DNA from: Hippopus hippopus | Lineage: Eukaryota; Mollusca; Bivalvia; Cardiida; Cardiidae | DNA length: 64,000 nt | Direction of reading: 5' to 3' | Assembly (NCBI GenBank): GCA_946811185.2 | Contig: OX328109.1 | Location: 43,508,129-43,572,128, forward strand | In this document: piece after piece, positions 1-11,271 of the stretch | How the letters are laid out: each line of letters begins with the position of its first letter | How positions within the stretch are numbered: the first letter of the stretch is position 1 | Made by a program: the position numbers and the translations under genes | The notes under the pieces: model-generated | Database searches by the model: none | Told to the model about the DNA's origin: nothing | What the model saw: the letters and a program-made list of their open reading frames with translations, nothing else

Positions 1-1928
1 GGGGATAAACGCTGAAAATGTTGAATACAAACTATCACAGTTCGCTGACGACACCACAATTATACTTGACGGTTCCGTAAGCTCTTTTAGTGAAACACTT
101 GAAACACTTAATTTTTTTAGTTACATATCTAGTCTGAAAGTGAACTTAGACAAAACAAAAGTCATCTGGACAGGAAAAGAAAAATAGTCTAAATAGTATA
201 AAAAACAGATGGAAACTATCTTAGAATCAGACTATTTTGATATTCTCGGAACAAAATTTCACATAGACCTTGATAAAATGATCGAATTAAACTATAATGA
301 AAAAATAAGAAATATTAAATCCATTCTAAGTACGTAGAAAAAAAAAGAATTCTTGCGCCAATCGGAAAAATAAGTCCTAAAAACACTCCTTATATCAACA
401 TTGAACCGTCTATTCATTTTGCTTCCAAACCCACTAAATTGCATATTTATTGATATGGAATGCACCAAATAGAATTAAAGCAACACTTTATGTAAAGATA
501 TTAAAGATGGAAGACTAAAAATGGTTGATGTCAATGCGTTCATCATGTCAATGAAACTAAACTGGATACAAAGAATCTTAAATAATGACACCCTACAGGG
601 AATCTACAACCTATATACGCTCGTATAGATAAATGCAAATTAATAAACTTTGCACAGATTGTTTTGAAGTCAATGCTCGAAACATCAAACACTTTCTGGA
701 AAGACACTTTAAAAGCATATATAGAATTATGTAAAAAACATAAATTTAACTCCTTTATTATTTTATATTACCCACTATCTGCTGTACAGATTGAAAAACA
801 GAGTATCTATCTGAATTCGTGGTTCAAGACAGGTGTACACTGTATAGGGGATCTAGTTAACACTTCAAGTAGATCATTTCTGAACCGAAAAGATTTCAAG
901 CTTAAATCAGTTTGAAAGCGAATCATATACATGTACCCCATATGAGCGTAATTAAATCCGTTAAAAACTTTTCCAGACAAAAAATATTTCAAAACATATT
1001 GAAAATATTAGAAATTTTCAGAAACATATGATTCCACCACTAATCGAAACAATTCAAAAGGGACAACAAGGATCAAAAGGAATATATCAAATTCTAATTG
1101 AAAATAACACAAAACCAGCCTGTGAAAAAAGGGATCAAAAGCACTGAATATAAATATTTCCAACGAAATATGGCCAGAAATCTAGTCTGTCTTTTTTCAT
1201 AGAAAATACGACACTACAATGGTTCAAGTTCAGAATTAACCATAAAATCCTTGGGACAAGCTTTCTTTCCACAAAATTGGATACAAAAACTCGCCTGCGT
1301 GTAACTTTTGTGAAGACGAACCAGAATCAATTGAGCATTTGTTTGTCGACAGTAATTACACACAAGATTTGTTTGCAGGTTTATTCCATGACAGTCCCCA
1401 GTTCAAAAATTGGCTTACTAAAATTCATGTGTGGCGTCCGTGGTCGTGAGGTAGAGCGTCGGCCTCGTAACCAAAAATTCCTGAGTTCGATACCCGGGAA
1501 CGGGTGTCAACTTTTGGATATTTCATTGGCCCACACATTCAGGTCGAGTACTGGTGCAGTTCCCAGGAAGCAGAATCGAGAGAGATAAGAATAAGTTGTA
1601 TGAACTTATTTCTCAATCGATGTAAAATAAATATGTTTAAACTAAAATACATATCATTTTTGGCATTTTAAAAAAGGGACAAAAAGCGCTCAACTTTATA
1701 CTTCTTTTAACAAAACGCTACATTTATATAGCTAAAACAAAACAACAAAAGCTAGTGCTAAATCGACTTAAACAATATATTTTAAATGAATGCAAAACTT
1801 TAAAACATATATACACAGTTGAAAAACATTATGAGTTATGCGAACGTGATTTCAAAACCACCTTAGTGGCAATCTTTCCTAACGATTTTCACTCAGTCTT
1901 TAACCCTGAGAAACAGGCCAGAATGTAA
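1..1928 (+). mobile_element. Degenerate L1/Tx1-like LINE, 3' half of ORF2, split by a SINE
   Basis: The plus strand encodes the second half of a non-LTR retrotransposon polyprotein. At 41-52 it reads FADD, the reverse transcriptase active-site motif, followed by a conserved thumb-like stretch to about 186 and then stops. Further fragments in shifting frames follow (for example LKMVDVNAFIMSMKLNWIQR near 510-580). A cysteine/histidine cluster (CNFCEDEPESIEH) lies near 1300-1345, and the frame resumes after the SINE with a basic C-terminal tail ending at the TAA at 1926-1928. This order (RT, linker, late Cys/His motif, helical tail) is that of L1/Tx1-like elements. It enters the window already open, so its 5' part lies outside. 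Stops and frameshifts make it inactive. Clade assignment is by pattern only. Confidence 0.8.
1431..1640 (+). mobile_element. tRNA-derived SINE, copy 1
   Basis: The head resembles a tRNA: an A-box-like segment (gtgaggtagagcgtcggcc) and a B box (gagttcgatacc) at normal spacing, then a unique body and the tail TTTCTCAATCGATGTAAAAT. The same head, body and tail recur at 30419-30618, and the tail recurs on the minus strand at 21415-21490. The copy interrupts the LINE frame exactly and is flanked by a 14-bp near-duplicate (actaaaattcatgt at 1417-1430, actaaaatacatat at 1641-1654), a plausible target-site duplication. This dates the SINE insertion after the LINE. Confidence 0.85.
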
Positions 1929-2062
1929 TGAGCACTTCCACAGGTTTAACTCTTAGAGGGCCGAATAAACCCGTATGACATTTTCAGTGTGGAAATACAA
2001 TCAAATTAAGTATTAAGTGCTATTTCAAGGTTGCTTTCATTTGAAGTTTCAGCAAAGGATTC

Positions 2063-2116
2063 TGTGTAGATTAAGAATCAGACTGCACATTTTGTACAGT
2101 CTGATTCTGATCTACA
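2063..2116. repeat. Palindromic core of MITE family P1
   Basis: Near-perfect hairpin whose arms contain TGTAGATnnnnATCAGACTGCAC. The same palindrome recurs at about 9021, 28314, 30184, 30967, 34806 and 34966. Here only the core and short flanks are recognisable; the full ~215-bp form with TTAA ends is seen at 28269, 30138 and 34690. Confidence 0.75.
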
Positions 2117-2139
2117 TTTGCCGCTAAAACAACTATAGT

Positions 2140-3384
2140 TTTGAGAGGCGCTTTAAGTTTCAGATTACATCGATCTCGTCAATTAAGAAATCAAGTCACT
2201 TTTAAGTCCATAACCCGACAGAAAAAGACATTCGTTACAAAAAAGCGAAAGTACGTGTGCGCTGACTATCTCTACTCTCAACTTTCTTTCAACTTAATCT
2301 CAATTAAGTATCATTCGTATCTAACATATACTTAATGTAAACAGTTGTAATACGTATTGAAATAATATTTGTATATTAAAAGTAGAAATGAAGTCGGAAA
2401 AAAATTATAACGGACTACTACGGGTTCAGGATATGTAACAAACAAGGTTACTCTTTGCATTTACAAAAAGTTGTCTGCTTTCAAATGTATGTATCGTTTC
2501 TTTTGAAAGTAAATATACTAAGAATGGCCAGACAAGTTGGCAAGAGCTTTTGTAGAATAATTAGCGATAACCCTGTCTTTGCCAGAGACTTTACCATTTT
2601 TGAATTTTCGAATGCTCTTCGTGACTTGTGTAATTGGGGCATATAGTATTACGCCATATTATTGCATAAACGTCCCTTTCCAGGCCGTTATAAGCATGTA
2701 TTAACGGGTAAAAACGGGGCGTTAACGGGAGAAAACGTGTATTAATCAGTAAATTCACGCGCCGTTAACGCCCGGCTTTGTACTATCAATATCCTTGATC
2801 CGGGCCTGCCTTGTAAACAACGTTTGTCCTTGTTAGAACTCCCCTAGACTCCGACCAACAAACTGTAGGAACTTGTACTATATTAGATCCTCTTTATGGT
2901 TTGTCTTTGATGATATTAGTACACCACAAACAAAATTTTGCACAGAATCTCAGTCGAATCGAGATCTGAACAAAAAAACACTCGTGAAATGCACTCTACA
3001 CCAGCTACATCCCACCCACTTTTTAGCATGATCGGCAATTCTTTTGCTTCATATAGATCTATCTCTTGGACGTCTTTCGGTTGCAGCAATTCATATCCAC
3101 TCATTTATCCTAGTTAATCGATCCAAATCTGTGCAAGTTTATCCCACAAAAGTCCACTTTTTATTAAAAATCATTCGAAGTGAATTTGCACCGAGAGAAT
3201 CAAAACTGACATGTAGGACTAACGGCTCTTCACTGTTCGTAACAAAAACTTTTTCGCCGACTTCCGGTTTTTACCCATTTATGTCCAGTACATTTGAAGT
3301 TCGCTTATTTGCATTTCTATGGAAATATTTTTGCTGTTGTTGCAAATCATTGCTAAAAGACTTTTTCTTTATGCAATAATAGCA
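2140..3384. other. No gene recognised
   Basis: Short frames here look random. At 2690-2780 there is a cluster of the word GTTAACGGG/CCGTTAAC in both orientations (for example near 2731 and 2763), probably the remains of a small palindromic element. I see no exon signals. Confidence 0.4.
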
Positions 3385-3520
3385 TTAATTCACTTTTTTT
3401 TCGGTCGTTAATATTCGCAGAGGCCCTTAAAATACTTTAACACCCTTGTGCTTAATACTCGGGCGTTAAAACATTTTTCAAGCCTCTGCGAATGTTAACG
3501 ACCTCAAAAACGTGAATTAA
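3385..3520. mobile_element. Short foldback MITE with TTAA flanks
   Basis: About 40-bp inverted arms begin TTCACTTTTT at the left and end CGTGAA at the right, with the shared inner block CGTTAAnATTCGCAGAGGC. Both outer ends abut TTAA (3385-3388 and 3517-3520), the target duplication used by piggyBac-type elements. It has no coding capacity. It sits 53 bp beyond the stop codon of the Mab-21 gene. Confidence 0.7.
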
Positions 3521-3572
3521 CCCTATATTCATCGATAAATTTGAACTGCATCCAAATGGCGTTCTATAGCAT

Positions 3573-5744
3573 TCACATTACGTTGCATAAGTATTCTGCT
3601 ACTGTTTCGTTGTAGTCCTCCTTTGGCTTTTTGTTTCTCTTTACATTTAAATTTTTCATATTGTTTTTCAACTTAGTTGGCACCTCACCAAAATGTTTGG
3701 CTGTCATATCAATTTCCCTATGAGTGTAAATGTCCTTTCGCTCTGGACCAAGCGGTTTGTGTGATATTTGTTTTATTCTGTTTGCGGACGTGTTCATCCT
3801 CTCCTTACCAAGCTGTTTGCCTGCCATATGCATTTCTAAATCATTTGAAATGTCTGTTTGCTCCGGACCTGCTATATTTATTGTCCTATCATGGTCTCGT
3901 AAATAATCGAAATTCTTCTGATCATGACTCATGAATTGCTTGGTAGAAGTTGCCAAATTCTGAAGCCCTGAAATAAGTACATTGCTTTTTAAGGAAACTG
4001 TTTTGCCAGGCGGCTTCCTGTAATCTTGATTGGCGTTGCTTTTTTGTGCATATTTGGACTGTTGTTTAAGCCGAGTTTCCTCAAATCTTCTGTCTTTCAT
4101 ATCTGTAATCTCTTGAGCTCTTTCATCGATTCCCGAGCTGCAGCGAGCACCAATAAGATCATTATCTATATCAGTATCCATATATCTTGGAGCTCTTATA
4201 ATTGGCATTGCACCATAGTCATAAATACTGTTAATAGAGACAGTATCTACAGGTTGTGAATATTCATCGTCAGATAAATCTTCTTCACTCAATGCATATC
4301 TACGTTTTTCATGTTTCGACACGTCTGTCTGTATTAAATCCACTACATCTGCAACACTTACACGTTCGGCTTGAATTTTCGAGATATACTTCTGTAGATC
4401 ACCAAGACTTTCCTTCTTTTGTAGCAGGGACCTGTACATCATGTCTGCATTACGCAGGTACGGATATACGATATTGATACAACAGTTGTTGTCCCCAAGT
4501 AAGTCGGCCAAGAGCACAACATGTTTTATTATTTCAAAGCATGTGCTGTACTCTTGAAAGAAAGCTTCATCGAGATGCATGTATTTCTCCAACAAATTAG
4601 GATTTGTGAAAAGATTATACAGTCTCCTGTTTTGAAATGAGATTGACAATAAATCGAAAATGTTACGGAAACAACCAAATTTTGTTACATATTTGTCGTA
4701 GCAAGTTAAAATATGGTGCAAAAATACAGTCTTTATGATGTACGAAGAAACTGGATGGTGTTTTTCTTCAGACCTCCGAAAGGTAAGAAGAACAAACACT
4801 TTTAGAGCCATGAAGACACTTCTGTGATGCTCACTTATTCCCTGAATGATTTTTATCTCCTCTCTCGAATTTGAAATTCGCCAACAGATCTTTTTTTCAC
4901 AGGTATTGCAAACCTTCGGGATAAGACTGCGTGAACCAGTTTCGGATAATAGATACTTCGATTCGTGCAAACCGTATGACGGTAAAAAATCGACCAAAAC
5001 ACAGATTTCATCTGCTGAAATTTCATCGTCTGGTGGTCCTTCAATGTCTTTTACAAACAGTGAGTAAGAAAGGCTTTTCCATTTGAAAATAAGATCACAG
5101 TGCTTTTCAAAGGAATTACCAAATTCAGCCACTGAAGCTATCGTCAAGGATCCACTTTTCTTTTTTACTTTGCACTTTGGACATCCATTCTTGTTCGTTT
5201 GTCCGATACATTCTATTCCGTAGTAAAGTTGAACAATTGAATTGCAATTGCAAGTATTCTCAATAGCACTCAAAAGTTCGTGCTGAAATCGCTGTCTGAC
5301 ATCTGATGGTGAAAGAAATACACCTTTTGACTTATGAAACGAAAAATGCTTACCTCTTTGAGATACTTTGTAGATGTTCCTATGTCCTTCACAGGACTCT
5401 AAAGTTTGTCTGTCTAAATCTTTATCAATAGCTAAACGTGCTAAAAAATCAAACTCAATGACTGGAAATCTCTTCGCGTTTCCCATTCTGTCTCGTCGAG
5501 AGGTTGTTGAATCAAAACTCCAAATCCTTGTTTTTTCGGCCATACTTCCAGCCATTTCAGTATCCAAGACTTTGAAATAGTGACTCCTCTTATTCAGTGC
5601 TGATAAATAACGACCAAGAAGAGTTTCTGTGGCGATAATGATATCCGTTATTTCGGAACGTGAAAAATTAACGGAATAATGGCTGCGTAGTTCTTCTACA
5701 ATACCCTCCATTTGATAAACAGATTGTTTCGAATGACTGAACAT
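3573..5744 (-). CDS. Mab-21 domain / cGAS-like receptor-type protein, single exon
   Basis: A 723-residue uninterrupted frame starting at the ATG at 5744. Residues about 60-350 match the Mab-21 (nucleotidyltransferase-fold) family. A GS pair lies at residues 66-67, E-F-D at 97-99, VDFLP with D252, and the typical C-lobe segment WRISNSREEIKII at 288-300 is followed by VSSYIIKTVFL. In cGAS and cGAS-like receptors the GS motif and three acidic residues bind nucleotide and metal, and all appear present here, so catalytic activity is possible. Two CxxC-like clusters (C188/C191, C279/C282 with C287) might bind zinc, but not in the cGAS pattern. From about residue 470 the protein is polar and low complexity with a basic end. 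Intronless, lineage-expanded Mab-21 genes are characteristic of bivalves. The ligand and product are unknown. Confidence 0.85.
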   Translation of the reverse strand: MFSHSKQSVYQMEGIVEELRSHYSVNFSRSEITDIIIATETLLGRYLSALNKRSHYFKVLDTEMAGSMAEKTRIWSFDSTTSRRDRMGNAKRFPVIEFDFLARLAIDKDLDRQTLESCEGHRNIYKVSQRGKHFSFHKSKGVFLSPSDVRQRFQHELLSAIENTCNCNSIVQLYYGIECIGQTNKNGCPKCKVKKKSGSLTIASVAEFGNSFEKHCDLIFKWKSLSYSLFVKDIEGPPDDEISADEICVLVDFLPSYGLHESKYLLSETGSRSLIPKVCNTCEKKICWRISNSREEIKIIQGISEHHRSVFMALKVFVLLTFRRSEEKHHPVSSYIIKTVFLHHILTCYDKYVTKFGCFRNIFDLLSISFQNRRLYNLFTNPNLLEKYMHLDEAFFQEYSTCFEIIKHVVLLADLLGDNNCCINIVYPYLRNADMMYRSLLQKKESLGDLQKYISKIQAERVSVADVVDLIQTDVSKHEKRRYALSEEDLSDDEYSQPVDTVSINSIYDYGAMPIIRAPRYMDTDIDNDLIGARCSSGIDERAQEITDMKDRRFEETRLKQQSKYAQKSNANQDYRKPPGKTVSLKSNVLISGLQNLATSTKQFMSHDQKNFDYLRDHDRTINIAGPEQTDISNDLEMHMAGKQLGKERMNTSANRIKQISHKPLGPERKDIYTHREIDMTAKHFGEVPTKLKNNMKNLNVKRNKKPKEDYNETVAEYLCNVM

Positions 5745-5772
5745 AAATTAGTTCATGCTTTTTGAACTATCT

Positions 5773-5780
5773 CTATATAA
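5773..5780 (-). promoter_or_regulatory. TATA-like box upstream of the Mab-21 gene
   Basis: On the minus strand the sequence cttatatagag lies about 30-40 nt before the start codon. That is very close for a TATA box, since it would leave almost no 5' leader. It may be fortuitous, or the real start may be a downstream ATG. Confidence 0.25.
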
Positions 5781-6960
5781 GAATTCGACATCGGTTCTTT
5801 AAACTCCCTGAGATTGGAGATGGCTTGATGCGGGCTCCCTGATCCAGTGTATTAAATTGTTAAAATGTTGTTGTAACAGGTGTCACACCATTTAGAATAT
5901 CCTCTGAAACATTAAAAATAAATGTTGAGAAGAGCAAAAAAGCATGTCTATGGATATGCAAAACTAATGTCTCAAATAAAGAAAAAGAAATGTATATAGG
6001 TGTGTGCGGGTGGGTGTGTGTGTGTGTGCAAGCGGAACTTATGTTTCAACCTATCCTCGCTTATGTATGGTTTGTAACTCAATCTTTTTGCAACAGCATA
6101 AGAAATATTTCCGACGTTTGAATCTTGTCATCAAGGAAGGAAATTTCCTCTATTACTGATTACATTTTCATTGATTTATATTCATAAAATCGGAGGCAAT
6201 GCCATATTAGATAACCTAAAAAAAAAAAAGAAAGGACGTAAAGGAAAATATGACACGTGCGATTGTCAATAGGAATGTACAGCTACCTATTTTCGTGTGT
6301 AAAACTGTCACTGTCGGAATATTTCCCTTGACACAAACAATATATTCAAAACATTGAAAAAGTAGCTAAACAACTGTAGATGTCAGTTTACAATCTCCAA
6401 GGTCAGAGGGACAGCAGGTCACATCCACTACATGCAGAATTTTGTCAGCCCCGGTATCTCGTGAACCGCTTGTCTGATTCTGAAATTAGGTTACACAAGT
6501 TTCCATCTTGATGAGAAGACATGCAGAGCGGAGGCTCCACATACCATTTGGGCGGTCAAGAACATAGTCAGTCATATTCACTAAATCTTTCGTCATTACA
6601 TTGGCAGAACAGTCACAAAGCTCTGCGTGGGGAGATATCCGCTTTCGACGAACAGAAACATATTGTATCTGCTGCCTATATAAGAACCGAGCCTTTCTGT
6701 ACATTTGAAATGAAAATGCTTATTTGTAATCTTTGTTTAGCGCTATCATCGTCGCTTCTGTAGGTGATGCATATCCGAAATGATTGTCTGTGGGCTATTA
6801 AACCCCGTTTACAACATTATTTTGATGCATTTACAACCCATGTTTTTTCAAACGTGATCGAGCACATTATATTTCTCACTTATATTTAATCCAATATTTG
6901 CGCTCATGTATCCTCTGGATCCAGTTTTCTTAAAGGAAATTCGTTGATGTTCTTTACTAT
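5781..6960. other. No gene recognised; GT-rich microsatellite
   Basis: No protein or RNA gene is recognised. A short GT/GGGT simple repeat lies at about 6001-6029. The largest frames (60-80 codons) show no family features. Confidence 0.4.
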
Positions 6961-6963
6961 TTT

Positions 6964-6964
<1 letters not shown>

Positions 6965-7033
<69 letters not shown>

Positions 7034-7036
7034 TAT
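6965..7036. repeat. Compound microsatellite (CT)(CA)n(TA)n(GA)n
   Basis: Runs of CT, then about 17 CA units, about 7 TA units and about 10 GA units follow one another, giving a nearly self-complementary CT...AT...AG tract at the outer edge of the foldback structure. Confidence 0.95.
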
Positions 7037-7559
7037 AGAAATATATATCGAGTAAAAAAATATATATTGGGTATAACATATATTTATTGTGTAAAATAAT
7101 TATTTATTTGGTTTAAAGATATATATTGTGTATATATTGTGTATAAAAAAAAAACATTTATTGTGTATAAAATATTTATTGGGTAAAAAAATATACCTTG
7201 TGTATAAAAAAAGAAAAAAAAAATTATTGAGTAAAAAAATATACATTGTGTTTAAAATAAATTTATTGTGTATAGAATATATATATCTTGTAGAAATCAC
7301 GAAAATATTTATGTGCGAAATTAAAATTCATTTGCTAGAAAAAAATATATATGGTATCAGAAGAACTCGTACCCTGGAAAATTCGTACTCGTAGCTCGAG
7401 GGTAATGAGTTTTCGTGCGATCTCCTGTTGAACGGGCATCTGACTCGGCCACAAGGTCTGCAGTCTTAACATGCAAGATTGCAGTTCAGAAAGAATGCAG
7501 TGCTTTGCTAGGATCAGGATTCAGTAGTTATCATCAACAAAAACACACACAAAAAAACC

Positions 7560-7800
7560 TTAGGCAGAGCGTTGATTGATTGTTATATGATGTTTACCGC
7601 CGTTTTTAGTTACATTGCGGCGACCAGTGCAATCCGTGCTTGCCTGGATTTTCTTCTTATCAGTACTCCGCACGATATTCTTTCCAAGCCACTGGCTGAT
7701 TTCCCACATAACCATCGTCGAAACACTGGTCAGCGGTGAGAGAGGAATGGATCCTGTTTCATTGACTATCATCAGTCCTTGGAAATAAATTGGCTGAGCC
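7560..7800. repeat. Bivalve-type interspersed repeat, copy 1
   Basis: Shares the ordered words GCGGCGACCAGTGCA, TGCCTGGAT, CCACTGGCTGATTTCCCACA and CATCGTCGAAAC with the copy at 35120-35345, and more weakly with 18150-18320 and 63840-64000. The 'CACGGCGGCCAGTGCACC' core is, from memory, frequent in bivalve genomes in a tRNA-related short repeat. No intact tRNA head is visible here. Confidence 0.55.
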
Positions 7801-8104
7801 GTAGATCAGACTTGCGACTCCCTGTTCTCAAGTTCTGTGCGCTACCGAGTACCGAGTGAGCTACCGGGGCTCGGCAACAAAGCCAGAGTGAGCAAGTCAG
7901 CACACAACTTCAAAATACATTTTGGCAAACAGATAAATTACCAAATAAGGGGAATTTCTGTTTTGACACATTTTCTTACAAGCCCTTTCATGCTGTAAGA
8001 TTTTTTATTTTCCATAGTAAATGCCAGTATCTCTGAGACACCTGACGGAAAAATTTTGGACTTGCCAAATCCAAAGCATTTAAAGACTACAAATCAAATT
8101 TGGT

Positions 8105-8260
8105 TCAAATTGTGGAATATGTCTCTGGAATAGAAATCATTAACAGAAGACGAGAAAAGGTTTTTGAGAATATATTTGGATAAGGATAAAATGCTGGAAG
8201 CCAGCATTTTCTCGTTTTCTAATAATGATTTCTATTCTAGGGACGTATCCTACAATTTGA
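8105..8260. repeat. 156-bp imperfect hairpin
   Basis: The arms read TCAAATTGTGGAATATG...GAATAGAAATCATT...GACGAGAAAA and the reverse complement with a few differences. The centre contains ATGCTGGAAGCCAGCATTTTCTC, a word also found near 8795, 9225 and 31180. It is probably a MITE of family P4 inside the foldback spacer. Confidence 0.65.
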
Positions 8261-8755
8261 CTTTGTGACTCGTGAGTTTAGAATGCAAGGATCTTTTGCT
8301 TACATCTTACATCCTACATCGTCATCTATGAGCCACGCAGGATCCTGCAGAGATATAAACAATAACACTAAAGGACCAAAAAAGCTACATCATACTTATT
8401 TATCATATAACAAATAGATGCAATGTATTCAGCACACTTTATAACAACTCTTGAAATACACATGCGATGATTTGTTAATAAATGAGCCACGCTCTGGCAA
8501 AAAGGGGCTAAATGCATCTCGGTGATACATGATGTCAAGCAAAGTTTTTTAATAATTATGGATATATAAAAATCCATTATGTCTTACAACCAACAAAATA
8601 ATGAGATAGGATGCTCTCTTGGCCGATTTGGAGAAATCTAATATTTTGCCATCTGATAAGGATTTACTTTTTACAAGGTGGAAAAATTTTATAATGCAAA
8701 TGAAAATCTTTGTAAATGACAAATTAAACGTGACTCAAATTACCAGGAATTGTAT

Positions 8756-8885
8756 TTAAAAGACTAGAAATCATTGTGCGAAAAGGAAAAAATGCTGGTT
8801 ACCAGCTTTTTCTCCTTTTCCAACTATGTATTTAGAAGCCTTTTTCAGAGTCATGAAAACTCAGGATTGTTTGTAAAGGGTTAAA
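8756..8885. repeat. MITE family P4 fragment ending in GTAAAGGGTTAA
   Basis: Contains the palindrome AAAATGCTGGTTACCAGC followed by TTTTCTCCTTTTCC and ends GATTGTTTGTAAAGGGTTAA. The same end occurs at about 21392 and 31260, and in inverse form near 61797. The TTAA terminus suggests piggyBac-type mobilisation. Confidence 0.6.
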
Positions 8886-9019
8886 GTCATTCCAGATATA
8901 TTAACAATTTTACCATATCAACCTTTAGAACTCCAAAGTAACCCCACATTTTCGATCTTCTAAAGGTCCGAATAATTGAATTTCAATGTTGCTATTATCC
9001 ATGATGTTTCAAAGAGAAC

Positions 9020-9250
9020 AGTGTAGATCACAGATCAGACTGCAATTTTGGATAGTCTAATCATGATCTTTACAGGCTGCAACTTCAACTACAGTTGTGG
9101 AAAGTGCTACAACAATAACACTTTACCAAGTAACAATTTTAACGGACTTGTAGAGAACGGAATAACTGATACTGAAAAACTGAAAGTTGCTGGACATGAA
9201 GAAAACATTGTGGGCAAAGGAGAAAATGCTGGTTACCAATGTTTTCAGAT
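9020..9250. repeat. P1 palindrome joined to P4-type sequence
   Basis: The P1 core (TGTAGATCACAGATCAGACTG and its complement) occupies 9021-9075. A P4-like ATTGTGGGCAAAGGAGAAAATGCTGGTTACC follows at about 9209-9238. The same pairing of a P1 hairpin with a P4 end is seen at 30967-31274, so the two cores can belong to one longer element. Confidence 0.5.
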
Positions 9251-9720
9251 GTCTGGGTCAGATGCCCGATCGACAGGAAGTCGTACGAAAACACATTACC
9301 CTCGAGCTAAGGGTACTAGTTCTCCAGGGTACGAGTTCTGATACCATATATTCATTTTTTTTCTAGCAAATTTTAGTTCTGCATATAAATATTTTTGTGA
9401 ATTATCAAAGATATATATATTTTATAAACATTGATTTTTTTTTTAATACACAATATATATATTTTTTCATTTAATAAATATTTTTTTTGTATACAATGAA
9501 TTTATTTTATACACAAGGTTTTTTTTTTTTTTTACCCAATAAATATTTTTATACACAATAAATATTTTTTACACATAATATATATCTTTTAACCAAAATA
9601 AATATTTTTTACACAATAAATATGTTATACCTAATATATAAGTTTTTACTCAATAAATATTTCTATACACAATGAATATATCTTACACACAATATATATA
9701 CATCATTCATTCATAAATTT

Positions 9721-11271
9721 ATTTTATAGACAATAAATATCTTGATATAGAATATGAATTTTAATATGGAAGACATGTATTACCAGATACAATATTGCAA
9801 CTTATTTCACGCCATAATCGGTCTTTTGAACTTTTTGGATTATTATGACAAAATATAAAGTAAACGTAATTACCTGTATGGCACTGTTAGAAAATACCAT
9901 GAATTAGGCATAAAGTTTCGCAGCACAAAAAAAAATCCGTTTTAAGAGCTTCTTTGAACGACCTAGAGCTATTGAATGAATTCTTTCGAACGCATGTTTA
10001 ACCCTTCACCGAATGATCAAGTGATTTTACGACCAAAAACGATTTTGAAAGCACGGTGGGTAAGAAAGATAAAGAATGGCATTCAGCATTTTCTAGTTTT
10101 ACCGCAATGCTTTCTGTTCTTTAGAAAACAAATCATATTGTATCGCCTAATTTGACTTTTTATTTCTAAATGCTTTCAGTAGGGCGAAGTCTCAAATTAT
10201 TCAATGTAAACAATGTTTTGTTAAGGAAGTAAGTAATATAGGATTACATCGACTGTATAATGTTCTTTAAATTGAATTGTTTCGCATGAATAGAAAATAA
10301 TACTGAAAGACAGATTTACACTTTGCAATATCTTCAAAACTTCAAAGTTCTGAAGATATTGCAAACTGTTAATCTGTCTTTCAGTATGTGCTTAATTCCT
10401 TTTTTGAGATTTCTCAAAGATTTTCTTTTCATTTTATAAAGAAGAATACGTCTAAAATCAAAAATGTAGATAGAGTTGTTGTTAGGAAGTAGGTAGTAGA
10501 TATTTGGGAAAAAAATCGACTTCTTCAGAAAGAATATTTTGAAGTATCGTGTACAATTCATAACAGTTAAGATAAAGGTTTCTAACCTCACCTTGACGTG
10601 TGAAAAAGGAGTCCCTTACCGCTACGGGACTAAAAAATTTGGTAATTTACGGAACGTTACTAATCTCAAATATAAATTGAATTAGATACAAGTGTGATTT
10701 CTTTGATACCTGAGACCAAGATGATGTCGCCCAATTTGGCTTGTTAAATTCCCAAGCTACGTGTATGCATTCCTTGCCACCATCGGCCAAAAGAAATGAG
10801 GATAGCTTATAGTACTTTACAGAGTAAAAAAAAAAGACTGGGATAGCAATTTCAAATAACCTGCCTTACTTGATCAAAGTGTTTATCGTCTAGTTTCCTT
10901 GGTTAAGTCAGGAAAGACAGACCGGAATAGAAATGTCGCAACGTAGAGGTCGGGAAATATTGAAACAGTCCAGAAGGCTAGAAGAGAGAGAGAGAGAGAT
11001 AGAGAGAGAGAGAGATGAATTTAAGGAGTCGAGCAAATTTAAAAGAGAGAGAGACAGAGCTTATGAATGCCACTGATTTATGACTTTAACTTATAACAGA
11101 TACGTCCAAATACTTTTTCGTCGTTAACCGGTGGAGCTAATTGGAATTACAAGAAGAATAACTGACAAAACCATATTTGTTTAAAGGCAGACACGCAGTA
11201 ATAAAGCCTCAATTTGACCGTCAAAACTTCTGTGCATCTTGTAGACATCTGTTTGTTACGTAGTATATATA
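9721..11271. other. No gene recognised; hairpin and GA microsatellite
   Basis: At 10298-10388 a hairpin pairs ATACTGAAAGACAGATT with its complement, with inner arms TTTGCAATATCTTCA/TGAAGATATTGCAAA. A GA-rich simple repeat runs from about 10983 to 11062. No coding exon is supported. Confidence 0.5.

Larger units (their letters stand above)
7030..9720. mobile_element. Large foldback (long inverted repeat) structure
   Basis: The left arm (about 7030-7435) and right arm (about 9255-9720) are inverted copies. Their inner ends share GGGCATCTGAC, the block CTCGAGGGTAATG, GGTATCAGAA and CTCGTACCCTGG in the same order. Their outer halves are AT-rich minisatellite with units like TATTGTGTATAAAATA on the left and the complement on the right. 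The spacer of about 1.8 kb holds unrelated repeats and no transposase. This fits a Foldback-type or long-TIR non-autonomous element. Target duplications could not be defined because the outer ends are simple sequence. Confidence 0.7.

Noticed and set aside
1431..1520. Possible tRNA gene
   Set aside because: A and B boxes are present but no cloverleaf with a proper anticodon arm and acceptor stem can be drawn, and the sequence recurs with a long common tail, so it is a SINE.
7100..7394. Lysine/isoleucine-rich frames on both strands
   Set aside because: Translation of AT-rich minisatellite in the foldback arm.
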